6,145 bases of DNA from Candidatus Poseidoniaceae archaeon (GTDB taxonomy: Archaea > Thermoplasmatota > Poseidoniia > Poseidoniales > Poseidoniaceae), in assembly GCA_013329355.1 (NCBI GenBank), contig DUKK01000187.1, forward strand, positions 1 through 6,145, given 5' to 3'. Below, piece after piece: positions 1-6,124 of the stretch. The notes under the pieces were generated by a model. It was not told where the DNA came from. It ran no database searches and saw only the letters and a list, made by a program, of their open reading frames with translations. The translations under genes and the position numbers were made by a program. Position 1 is the first letter of the stretch. Each line of letters opens with the position of its first letter.

Positions 1-88
1 AGGTCTGCTCGGTATTGCTGTGTTGGTTATCAGCCTCAAAGCTGATGAATTTCAGATTGATGATGATGATGATTCTAGCGAGGAGTAA
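1..88 (+). CDS. 3' end of a membrane protein gene, possibly a microbial rhodopsin (partial)
   Basis: An open frame enters from the left edge (first full codon at 2-4) and ends at TAA 86-88, giving 28 residues. They begin with a hydrophobic stretch, GLLGIAVLVISLK, continue ADEFQI, and close with an acidic tail of five Asp, two Ser and two Glu. This looks like the last transmembrane helix of a membrane protein followed by a charged cytoplasmic tail. Proteorhodopsins and bacteriorhodopsin end in a similar way: the retinal-binding Lys of helix G, then a short hydrophobic FGL-type run, then a polar tail. A retinal-making operon lies next to it. Seen: the frame, helix and tail. Inferred: the rhodopsin identity, because the diagnostic Lys would lie just outside the window. 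Any other integral membrane protein remains possible. The end overlaps the convergent crtI by 14 bp. Confidence 0.5.
   Translation, partial: GLLGIAVLVISLKADEFQIDDDDDSSEE
59..73 (+). repeat. (GAT)5 trinucleotide run coding for five Asp
   Basis: Five consecutive GAT codons encode the Asp run in the C-terminal tail of the truncated + strand gene. The run ends two bases before the crtI stop codon. Short perfect trinucleotide runs can vary in copy number by slippage. Here each unit would add or remove one Asp without changing the frame. Confidence 0.7.
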
Positions 89-1580
89 GGTCTGACACAA
101 CCAGCCGGACCGTCGCCTTTGCTGAATTGATAACACCCGGTAGACCGGCACCGGGATGGGTGCCAGCACCAACAAAGTACAATCCTGGTATCTTCATATC
201 CTTGTTGTGCGGTCTGAAATAAGCACTCTGTGTTAATTTAGGTGCCACCGAAAAAGCAGAACCCTTGTAGGCGACTAATTCACTTTCAAACATCTTAGGT
301 GTGTAATGTCGACGGGTGACTATGTGTTTACTTAATTCAGGCAACTCAACCTCCAATGCTTTGATAATTTTATCAGCGTAATCTTCGGCAATGGAATCCC
401 AATCAACATCCGCTCTGCCTAAGTGGGGCACCGGCGCTAAGACATATCCTGCACTACAGCCTTTGGGTGCTAATTGCGGGTCGGTAACTGTTGGAACGTG
501 AAGGTACAAACTGAAATCATCAGGCAGGCTGGTGCCCTTGAAGATTTCATCAAGCAGTTCTTTGTAGCGTGGACCAAACAAAATAGTGTGATGTGCGACG
601 TCCTTGTATTCTATGTCGGTGCCAAAGTGCAGGACAAAAAGTGACATTGACCAGTCCATTTTCTCTAACTTTTTCGCGCGCTTCTTGGCTAATTTGTTCG
701 CCCCATATATCCGGTCATAGGTGTGATGGATATCAGCATTGGATACCACGACATCAAAGGTCTGTTCGACACCATTGCCGTCGGTAATTTCATGCTGTGT
801 GCCACCATTGATTAAGCGGGCTTGTTTAACGGGGGAATTGAGTCTTAACTCGCCGCCTAATTCTTCGAATAATTTCACTAATGCTCTAACCAAGGCGTGA
901 GTTCCACCCCTAGGAAAATATACTCCCCATTGACGTTCCAAATAATGAATCAGGGTGTAAATTGATGAGGTTTGGAATGGATTGCCGCCGACCAGCAGTG
1001 AGTGGAAACTCATTGCTTGTCGCAGATGCTCATCTTTAACATATTTTGAAACCGTCTTGTAAACCGATCGCTCGGCACGTAATTTCATCAGATCAGGCGT
1101 TACTTTCAGCATATCGGAAAACCTGAGAAACGGTCGGTCAACCAAATCGGTATAGCCCTTGTCAAATACTTTCTCTGAATACTTGAAGAATCGCTGGTAA
1201 CCTTCGGCGTCTTGCTCGCTGCGTTGTCTAATCTGTTCAAGCATTTTTTCTGCGTCACGGGTATAATCAAACCTATCACCATCACTCCAAATAAGCCGAT
1301 ACATTGGCGCAACTTCCATCAGTTCAATGTAATCTTCAAGTTTGCGATCTGAAAGCTCGAACAACTCTTCCAAGGTATGCGGAGCCGTTACGACTGTCGG
1401 ACCGGCGTCGAATGTATAGCCATCATCGTGATAGACATAGGCGCGACCACCAGGTTTATCTCTAGCTTCATAGAGAACTGTTTGAATTCCTGCACTCTGC
1501 AACCTTATGGCTGCTGCTAAACCACCAAAGCCACTACCTATGACGGCGGCAGATTTGCTGTTTCTCGGTTCGGCTGGCAT
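75..1580 (-). CDS. crtI: Phytoene desaturase CrtI (phytoene to lycopene)
   Basis: This 501-residue FAD-dependent enzyme of the bacterial CrtI family inserts the double bonds that convert colourless 15-cis-phytoene to lycopene, acting at the membrane surface. The dinucleotide-binding fold is at the N-terminus: VIGSGFGGLAAAIRL (13-27), an acidic residue ending the second strand at Glu38, then GGRAYV (44-49) and FDAGPTVVTAP (57-67). The family's C-terminal signature GAGTHPGAGLPG is at 471-482, followed by the helix that closes the FAD site. Length is normal for the family (about 490-510). ATG 1578-1580 is the first usable start after the in-frame stop at 1668-1670; no GTG or TTG lies between. 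No clear Shine-Dalgarno sequence precedes it. It is transcribed away from crtB and converges on the truncated left gene, overlapping it by 14 bp. The number of desaturation steps (four expected) is inferred from the lycopene cyclase next door. Confidence 0.96.
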   Translation of the reverse strand: MPAEPRNSKSAAVIGSGFGGLAAAIRLQSAGIQTVLYEARDKPGGRAYVYHDDGYTFDAGPTVVTAPHTLEELFELSDRKLEDYIELMEVAPMYRLIWSDGDRFDYTRDAEKMLEQIRQRSEQDAEGYQRFFKYSEKVFDKGYTDLVDRPFLRFSDMLKVTPDLMKLRAERSVYKTVSKYVKDEHLRQAMSFHSLLVGGNPFQTSSIYTLIHYLERQWGVYFPRGGTHALVRALVKLFEELGGELRLNSPVKQARLINGGTQHEITDGNGVEQTFDVVVSNADIHHTYDRIYGANKLAKKRAKKLEKMDWSMSLFVLHFGTDIEYKDVAHHTILFGPRYKELLDEIFKGTSLPDDFSLYLHVPTVTDPQLAPKGCSAGYVLAPVPHLGRADVDWDSIAEDYADKIIKALEVELPELSKHIVTRRHYTPKMFESELVAYKGSAFSVAPKLTQSAYFRPHNKDMKIPGLYFVGAGTHPGAGLPGVINSAKATVRLVVSDLTPR

Positions 1581-1715
1581 TGGCTGACGGTCGGGATTGA
1601 GGTAAATAAAAAGCCGTTTTTCATTGTGGGAGAAATAAGTATTAAATGTCGTCGAATAAACAGTGATTTAAAAGCGATATAACATCATAGTTACTATTAC
1701 AAGCCACCACGCTGA

Positions 1716-1725
1716 CAAAATTTTG
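1716..1725. promoter_or_regulatory. 10-bp perfect palindrome CAAAATTTTG before crtB
   Basis: CAAAATTTTG is a perfect inverted repeat with no spacer, ending 11 bp before the preferred crtB start. It does not extend further on either side. Its place between a possible promoter and the start codon would suit an operator, but a 10-bp AT-rich palindrome is easily met by chance. Confidence 0.15.
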
Positions 1726-1727
1726 GA
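1724..1727 (+). promoter_or_regulatory. Weak ribosome binding site TGGA deciding the crtB start
   Basis: TGGA ends 9 bases before ATG 1737-1739, a workable spacing. It directly abuts the other in-frame ATG at 1728-1730, where it could not act as a Shine-Dalgarno sequence. This favours the second ATG, although the match to the consensus is short. Confidence 0.35.
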
Positions 1728-1736
1728 ATGTTGACA

Positions 1737-2654
1737 ATGTCTAACGAGAACCTAACTCCGGATGAGTCACTCGCTCTCAACGGCGAAAGTTTCCATTGGG
1801 CAAAGCGTTTCCTCGGGAAAAAAATGGGTCTGGAGGCAGCCAAACTGTATGCTTTTTGCCGGCTGCTTGACGATATGGCAGACGGCGATATTGCCAACGG
1901 CCCAGAGCGTTTAGTGAAAATTCGGGCGGCCCTGCTGGAGGGCAACGTTACTGCTGACCCAGCCTTGCAATCATTTGCTCCATTAATGCACGATCAAGAC
2001 TTTCCCCTGCCAGTATTGATTGCGCTAATCGATGGTTTACTAGATGACCAAAGAGAAGAAGTTATCATCGCCGATGAAGCAGAATTACTCCGCTATGCCT
2101 ACCGTGTTGCAGGCACGGTTGGTCTGCTAATGTGTCACGTTCTAGACTGCCATGACCCAGATGCCAAAGCTCACGCAATCGATTTGGGGATTGCGATGCA
2201 ACTTACCAACATCGCTCGAGACGTATTGGAAGACGCAGAGATGGGCCGCAGATATTTACCAACAACTTGGACTGGAGATATCTCTCCAGAACAAATTATT
2301 GCTTGTGCCCAACAGCCCGAATCTGCCACCGCACAAGTAATCAACAAATCGGTTGAGCGCCTACTTGAAATGGCAGAACGATTCTACCTTAGTGGTGCTA
2401 GGGGATTCTCTTCGCTAAATTGGCGGGCTCATATGTCAATCGCCATTGCCGCTAAAGTCTACCGACAAATCGGTGTTCAGTTAGCTAACCGAAACTATGT
2501 TTGGCACGAAGGTAGACAAATTACATCGCGCACAACCAAACTTGTCTGCTCATTCAAGGCTATTTCTGGCTTAGCCAAAAGATTCAGCCGCAGGAAACAC
2601 GAACACAATTCAAACCTCCACACCTCGCTGAGGGGGCTCCCCTATGTCTCCTGA
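1737..2654 (+). CDS. crtB: Phytoene synthase CrtB
   Basis: CrtB condenses two geranylgeranyl diphosphates head to head into phytoene, the first committed carotenoid step. It belongs to the squalene/phytoene synthase family. Counting from ATG 1737 (305 residues), both Asp-rich, Mg-diphosphate-binding motifs are present: FCRLLDDMAD (about 40-49) and QLTNIARDVLEDAEMGRRYLP split as QLTNIARDVLED (155-166) followed by the GRRYLP block (170-175). The YRVAGTVG segment of the active-site lining lies at about 122-129. Length is typical of proteobacterial CrtB; residues from about 262 form a basic, poorly conserved tail. An in-frame ATG at 1728 would add three residues; 1737 was chosen because the only Shine-Dalgarno-like bases are spaced for it. 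It is first in the crtB-crtY-blh operon and its end overlaps crtY by 11 bp. Its substrate supplier, crtE, is not in the window. Confidence 0.95.
   Translation: MSNENLTPDESLALNGESFHWAKRFLGKKMGLEAAKLYAFCRLLDDMADGDIANGPERLVKIRAALLEGNVTADPALQSFAPLMHDQDFPLPVLIALIDGLLDDQREEVIIADEAELLRYAYRVAGTVGLLMCHVLDCHDPDAKAHAIDLGIAMQLTNIARDVLEDAEMGRRYLPTTWTGDISPEQIIACAQQPESATAQVINKSVERLLEMAERFYLSGARGFSSLNWRAHMSIAIAAKVYRQIGVQLANRNYVWHEGRQITSRTTKLVCSFKAISGLAKRFSRRKHEHNSNLHTSLRGLPYVS
2630..2643 (+). promoter_or_regulatory. crtY Shine-Dalgarno site within a small hairpin
   Basis: GAGGGGG at 2630-2636 is the strongest ribosome-binding-like purine run near any start in the window and lies 7 bases before the crtY ATG. 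It overlaps a perfect inverted repeat, AGGGG (2631-2635), loop GCT, CCCCT (2639-2643), whose right arm touches the start codon. The site lies inside the last codons of crtB. A ribosome finishing crtB would open the stem, so the arrangement suits translational coupling. The sequence is seen; the coupling is inferred. Confidence 0.45.
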
Positions 2655-3738
2655 CATTGAGATTATCGGCGACGGATGCGCAGCACTATCACTGGCGGCT
2701 AGAGCAAGTGAATTAACTCAAAGTATAACGCTGATTAAACCATCTGGTGCCCCACCTACCAAAGATCATGTTTGGGGCTTCTGGAGTGACCCACTGTTGG
2801 TTCCAGCCCAAAAATTAGCCCGAGCAACATGGCAGAAGTGGGCAATAATTACTCACACCGACCGTGCTGTGTTAGGCTCGGAAACCAGACCCTATAATGC
2901 CTTCAAGCGCAGTGACTGGACCAAGCATTGCAAGGAATTAGCCGAATCAGCTAAAGTTGCCATGATTGAGGAAACAAAGTGGCGAAAATCCGCAGATTCT
3001 CTTGTCTTTGACACTAGACCACCGATTGTGCCAGATGGTTGTATGCTTCAGCACTTTCATGGCATTGAAATAACTACTGAGCAACCCTGTTTTGACCCCG
3101 ATATGGCCATTTTGATGGATTTTAGAGTCGACCAATCTAGGGGTATGCACTTCATCTATCTGTTACCATACTCAACCACTGAAGCGCTTGTCGAGTCAAC
3201 ATTATTTTCTACAGAGTTAGTCGATGAGGAATTCTATTCTAATAGTATTGAAGACTACCTTAAGAAGCACTGCAAGGTTAAGCAATTCTCGATTACCCAT
3301 CAAGAAAAGGGCGTAATTCCGCTCGGTAAACTCGCCCCACATGATGCTAAAATTCCTGGCTTAGGCAGTAATGCCGGTGCGACAAGACCCGCAAGTGGCT
3401 ACGCATTTTTATTTATCCAAAAGCAAGTAGATACGGCAATCAAACTTGCTAACAGCGGTAAGCAGATTAGTTTCAAGAATCCACATAAGCGGATTGATTT
3501 ATGGATGGATTCGGTGTTTTTGACGGTGCTGAAGTACTGGCCAGAACACGGACCAAACATGTTCTTACGAATGGGAAAAGCCCTGTCTGGTGATCAATTT
3601 GTCAAATTTATGAGTGGAGATGCTGGATGGTTGATAAGGCTGAAAGTAATTTTCGCCATGCCCAAATGGCCGTTTGTCAAAGCCCTAACTAAGCATATAT
3701 TACCCACCCGAAAGACTACAACTGCGGCGGTGGCATGA
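2644..3738 (+). CDS. crtY: Lycopene beta-cyclase CrtY
   Basis: CrtY forms a beta-ionone ring at each end of lycopene to give beta-carotene. It is a 364-residue protein of the bacterial FAD/NAD(P)H-dependent lycopene cyclase family. The N-terminal dinucleotide site reads IIGDGCAALSLA (7-18), with Ala where the third Gly of the motif is common. Family blocks follow in order: DHVWGFW (41-47), LVFDTRPP (120-127), LQHFHGIEI (135-143), MDFRVDQ (158-164), FIYLLPYSTTEALVESTLFS (170-189), GVIPLG (223-228) and GATRPASGYAF (245-255). Length is close to other bacterial CrtY proteins (about 380). ATG 2644 is supported by GAGGGGG 7 bases upstream. The gene overlaps crtB by 11 bp and blh by 4 bp, so it is surely cotranscribed. 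It is not the short membrane-embedded heterodimeric or archaeal type of cyclase. Confidence 0.94.
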   Translation: MSPDIEIIGDGCAALSLAARASELTQSITLIKPSGAPPTKDHVWGFWSDPLLVPAQKLARATWQKWAIITHTDRAVLGSETRPYNAFKRSDWTKHCKELAESAKVAMIEETKWRKSADSLVFDTRPPIVPDGCMLQHFHGIEITTEQPCFDPDMAILMDFRVDQSRGMHFIYLLPYSTTEALVESTLFSTELVDEEFYSNSIEDYLKKHCKVKQFSITHQEKGVIPLGKLAPHDAKIPGLGSNAGATRPASGYAFLFIQKQVDTAIKLANSGKQISFKNPHKRIDLWMDSVFLTVLKYWPEHGPNMFLRMGKALSGDQFVKFMSGDAGWLIRLKVIFAMPKWPFVKALTKHILPTRKTTTAAVA

Positions 3739-4577
3739 TGGAATTAATTACTGCGTTAATCGATTTAGGTGCGTGGAATTTAATTGGTTTAGCAGGCATT
3801 GTCTTGATTGGCCTGCCACATGGCGCGCTAGATGGTGCAGTTGCTATGCACCTAGGCATCGTGCAACGTTTCTCTGACCTTGCTAGATTTGTTATCCTCT
3901 ATGTGGCATTGGCGGCTCTAGTTGTAGTTACTTGGACAGTCGCCCCTAGTATCAGTTTGATTTTATTTCTAACCATCAGTATGTTACATTTTGGTGCTGG
4001 TGATGTGAAAAATGGTCAGGGGTCATTAGGATTTACCGAGGCACTGGCGCACGGTGGATTAGCCATTGTTGGCATCAGTCAATTCCATCGAGGCGAGGTC
4101 AACCAAATTTTTGCTTACCTGACTAATCAGGATACTGCTACAGTTTGGCTAGCGATTGATATCCTTACCGTGGGGGTTATTGTCGCAATAATCACCTGTG
4201 TCGTGCAAGCCTCAAAGAATCCTAAGTGGGCTGCAACGGTATTGGAGTTGTTGTTGCTTGGAATTATATACGCTATTGCTCCGCCATTACTGGGTTTTGC
4301 CATTTACTTCTGTTGCATTCATTCTGCTCGACATTTCAGGAAGATTTACGCAACTATCAAGGAAACAGTGGCCAGTGATAATATCAAAAATCAAGCAATA
4401 CTATTCACGATTATCAGTTGGATTGGAGCAGGCGTTGCCTTCTGGATGTTTGCTGATTTTGCTGACCCCGGACCAACAATTCTGCGCATCACCTTCATTG
4501 GCCTAGCTGCGCTAACAGTCCCGCACATGATACTAATCGATGGGGTGCTAGGGCAAGAATCAAAAACCCAAACCTGA
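3735..4577 (+). CDS. blh: Beta-carotene 15,15'-dioxygenase, Brp/Blh family
   Basis: This is an integral membrane, iron-dependent enzyme that splits beta-carotene centrally into two retinals, the chromophore of microbial rhodopsins. Its 280 residues are mostly hydrophobic and make about seven or eight membrane segments. The hallmark GLPHGALDG is at 26-34, SMLHFGAGD at 82-90 and HSARH at 196-200; a further VPHMILIDG lies at 262-270. The four iron-binding His of the marine enzyme (His21, 78, 188, 192 as I recall them) correspond to His29, 85, 196 and 200, with the exact HxxxH spacing kept. The start ATGA shares its bases with the crtY stop (ATG 3735, TGA 3736-3738), so translation is probably coupled; a second ATG at 3738 is a possible alternative start. 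It is the last gene of the operon. Retinal production without an opsin in view implies one nearby. Bacteriorhodopsin-related Brp proteins of haloarchaea are the nearest alternative family label. Confidence 0.94.
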   Translation: MMELITALIDLGAWNLIGLAGIVLIGLPHGALDGAVAMHLGIVQRFSDLARFVILYVALAALVVVTWTVAPSISLILFLTISMLHFGAGDVKNGQGSLGFTEALAHGGLAIVGISQFHRGEVNQIFAYLTNQDTATVWLAIDILTVGVIVAIITCVVQASKNPKWAATVLELLLLGIIYAIAPPLLGFAIYFCCIHSARHFRKIYATIKETVASDNIKNQAILFTIISWIGAGVAFWMFADFADPGPTILRITFIGLAALTVPHMILIDGVLGQESKTQT

Positions 4578-4598
4578 TTTTGAACCCTAAATGTATGA

Positions 4599-6104
4599 TT
4601 AATTTCTGCTTCTGCCAGATTGCCGGCTACGACTGCCGTGGATATCAAACACAATCTTTGCTCTACGCTTTACCGCTGGATCACCTTTAGCCTTGTATGA
4701 CATGCTTATCCCAGATTTTCTAGCCGACTTCTCATCGACAATCGGTTCAGGATAGTCAATACCGAGACGACAGTCGTATTCCTCCTGCTCGACCTGAGAC
4801 ATCAGCCAAGGCTCATGAATATGCTCTTTGGGAACATTAGAAAGTTCTGGCACCCACTTTCGAATGAATTCACCATCTGGGTCATGATCTGTGGACTGCT
4901 TGCCAACTGAATAAGCCCGCACTGAGTTAATGCCCGTCACGCCTGATTGCATCTGCACCTGAGACCAGTGAATGCCCGGCTCATAGTCCATGAACAGGTT
5001 AGCCAGGTGGGTGCCGGTGGCCTGCCATGGTAGCCAAAGTGTGTTCGAAGCCACCGATTGTAACATTGCACGCATGCGAAAATTTATCCATCCTGTTGCA
5101 GTAAGATACCTCATACATGCGTCAAAAAATGGCCAACCGGTTTTGCCATCACGCCAAGCAATAAATTTCCGCTGGTCTAGTTGACGATTGAGCAACTCAT
5201 CTAATTCCGGATTTATCGCGATCTCATCCATGGTTGCTTCAGCTTCCAATCTCTGCATGAAGTGACAGTGCCAAGCCAAGCGGCTTTGAAATGAGGTCAG
5301 ACTAGAAGTAAAACCACGATTATCTGCCGTCCTTGGGTCGACCTTGACTTGCCTTTGCCGACTTACCGTATGGTGAAATACCTGTTTAATCGTCAAACAT
5401 CCAACACTGAGGTAAGGCGAAATTCGCGAGCACATTACTTCACCAGTGATTGGACTAGACATGCCTTTTCGATAATTCCGACCCCTCTCGTTGAGGAATG
5501 AGTTTAGCGTCGCCAATGCAGCTACCTCTCCCGGTTTCGGACGATTTTCCAATACTCTGGCGTCTAAACCAAGTTGGTCCATTGTGGGTATTTCGTCACT
5601 TTGACAATCGTTTGGTGATAGTAACTTGCTTGGCTTTGGAAATAATTCCGCACTAACTCGCTTATCACGATGTTTCTTCCAATCATCGCGAGTTCTCAGT
5701 TTTCTAACAACGCCATTTGATGGATGTTCAATAAAATTTACTTGATTGAAGTCGCACCAATCAGCAACCAACTTATCGCGATGCCAAGACCACTGTAAGC
5801 CGGTTTCTTCATTAGCAATTATTGAATCAATGGTATACTTTTGGTGTATTTCCTCCAACGGTTCGATGATATTACCAAAATTAAATTTGATAACCCCTCC
5901 GAGTTCCTGAATGTCTCTTGCTAAACTTCTCAAGCAGTCTAACTCCCATTCAATATGGATTCCTGAAACATCAATTCTGCCGATACGTTGTGCATCTAGG
6001 TTGAACAGGCAAATTATCGGCAGACCACGGCTAATTGCGTCATTGACACTGGCATTGTCTGAGAGACGTAAATCTCGCTTGAACCAGATAACATTCACTG
6101 ACAC
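4599..6104 (-). CDS. Photolyase/cryptochrome-family flavoprotein
   Basis: This 501-residue member of the DNA photolyase/cryptochrome superfamily binds FAD and uses blue light, either to repair UV-damaged pyrimidines or to signal. The N-terminal Rossmann-like photolyase domain opens with VIWFKRDLRLSDN (5-17). The helical FAD domain follows, with YRKGMSSP (211-218), CSRISPYLSVGCL (225-237), SRLAWHCHF (274-282), KTGWPFFDACMRYL (321-334), ATGWINFRMR (336-345) and DYEPGIHW (373-380). DHDPDGEFIRKWVPEL (406-421), HEPW (430-433) and YPEPIVD (451-457) complete it, before a basic tail. By eye against E. coli photolyase, Glu274 becomes Arg275, Asn378 becomes His379 and Trp382 becomes Val383, while Trp359 (Trp360) and Trp277 (Trp278) are kept. 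The SRLxWHCHF and EPGIH blocks recall a Bacteroidetes-rich branch annotated as photolyase, so CPD repair should not be assumed. The start is GTG 6104; an in-frame stop lies shortly upstream, and GTG 6098 is also possible. It converges on blh. Confidence 0.9.
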   Translation of the reverse strand: MSVNVIWFKRDLRLSDNASVNDAISRGLPIICLFNLDAQRIGRIDVSGIHIEWELDCLRSLARDIQELGGVIKFNFGNIIEPLEEIHQKYTIDSIIANEETGLQWSWHRDKLVADWCDFNQVNFIEHPSNGVVRKLRTRDDWKKHRDKRVSAELFPKPSKLLSPNDCQSDEIPTMDQLGLDARVLENRPKPGEVAALATLNSFLNERGRNYRKGMSSPITGEVMCSRISPYLSVGCLTIKQVFHHTVSRQRQVKVDPRTADNRGFTSSLTSFQSRLAWHCHFMQRLEAEATMDEIAINPELDELLNRQLDQRKFIAWRDGKTGWPFFDACMRYLTATGWINFRMRAMLQSVASNTLWLPWQATGTHLANLFMDYEPGIHWSQVQMQSGVTGINSVRAYSVGKQSTDHDPDGEFIRKWVPELSNVPKEHIHEPWLMSQVEQEEYDCRLGIDYPEPIVDEKSARKSGISMSYKAKGDPAVKRRAKIVFDIHGSRSRQSGRSRN

Positions 6105-6111
6105 ATAAGCA

Positions 6112-6124
6112 AAAGCGAGGCTTT
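6112..6124. promoter_or_regulatory. Small inverted repeat upstream of the photolyase-family gene
   Basis: AAAGC and GCTTT flank a 3-base loop, GAG on the + strand, 7 bp upstream of the GTG start of the minus-strand gene. It could fold in the 5' leader near where a ribosome would bind. No Shine-Dalgarno sequence is evident here. The stem is only 5 bp and partly A-T, so chance is a fair explanation. The rest of 6105-6145 shows nothing else that I can name. Confidence 0.15.

Larger units (their letters stand above)
1581..1736. promoter_or_regulatory. Divergent crtI / crtB intergenic region
   Basis: This AT-rich gap separates the 5' ends of two divergent genes, so it should hold both promoters. 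For crtB, TATAAC at 1678-1683 is a fair -10 hexamer about 55 bp before the start, but I find no good -35 hexamer 16-18 bp upstream. For crtI, the minus strand has TTGTCA about 16 bp before TAGTAA (within roughly 1692-1719), a weak pair. TGACAA occurs twice, at 1713-1718 and 1732-1737, 19 bp apart on the same face of the helix. No long operator palindrome is apparent. The promoter role follows from gene orientation; the individual elements are tentative. Confidence 0.5.

Noticed and set aside
593..1312. Two short open frames (593-787 +, 1106-1312 -) within crtI
   Set aside because: Both are out-of-frame shadows of a complete crtI with conserved motifs throughout.
1609..1622. AAAAAGCCGTTTTT as a possible terminator
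   Set aside because: Only the A and T tracts pair; the GCCG centre does not. It also lies upstream of both divergent genes, where a terminator makes little sense.
1731..1736. Perfect TTGACA as a -35 box
   Set aside because: It sits between the two candidate crtB start codons, so a promoter from it would start transcription inside crtB. No suitable -10 box was recognised downstream.
1697..1945. 82-codon minus-strand open frame across the start of crtB
   Set aside because: It lies opposite the conserved N-terminus of CrtB, has a composition expected of an antisense shadow and matches no family I recognise.
2152..3150. Short open frames at 2152-2340 (+) and 2947-3150 (-)
   Set aside because: Shadows inside crtB and crtY; no start signal or recognisable domain.
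4198..4506. 102-codon plus-strand open frame within blh
   Set aside because: Wholly inside blh in another frame. The hydrophobic look follows from the membrane-protein codons of blh.
4391..4654. 87-codon minus-strand open frame spanning the blh and photolyase 3' ends
   Set aside because: It overlaps two well-supported genes in other frames; the protein has no recognisable domain.
6095..6106. Four-codon ATG-TGT-CAG-TGA reading overlapping the photolyase-family GTG start
   Set aside because: It could be a start-overlapping minigene, but there is no ribosome binding site and such short frames arise readily by chance.
4990..6108. Short plus-strand open frames at 4990-5184 and 5911-6108
   Set aside because: Antisense to conserved parts of the photolyase-family gene; no supporting features.
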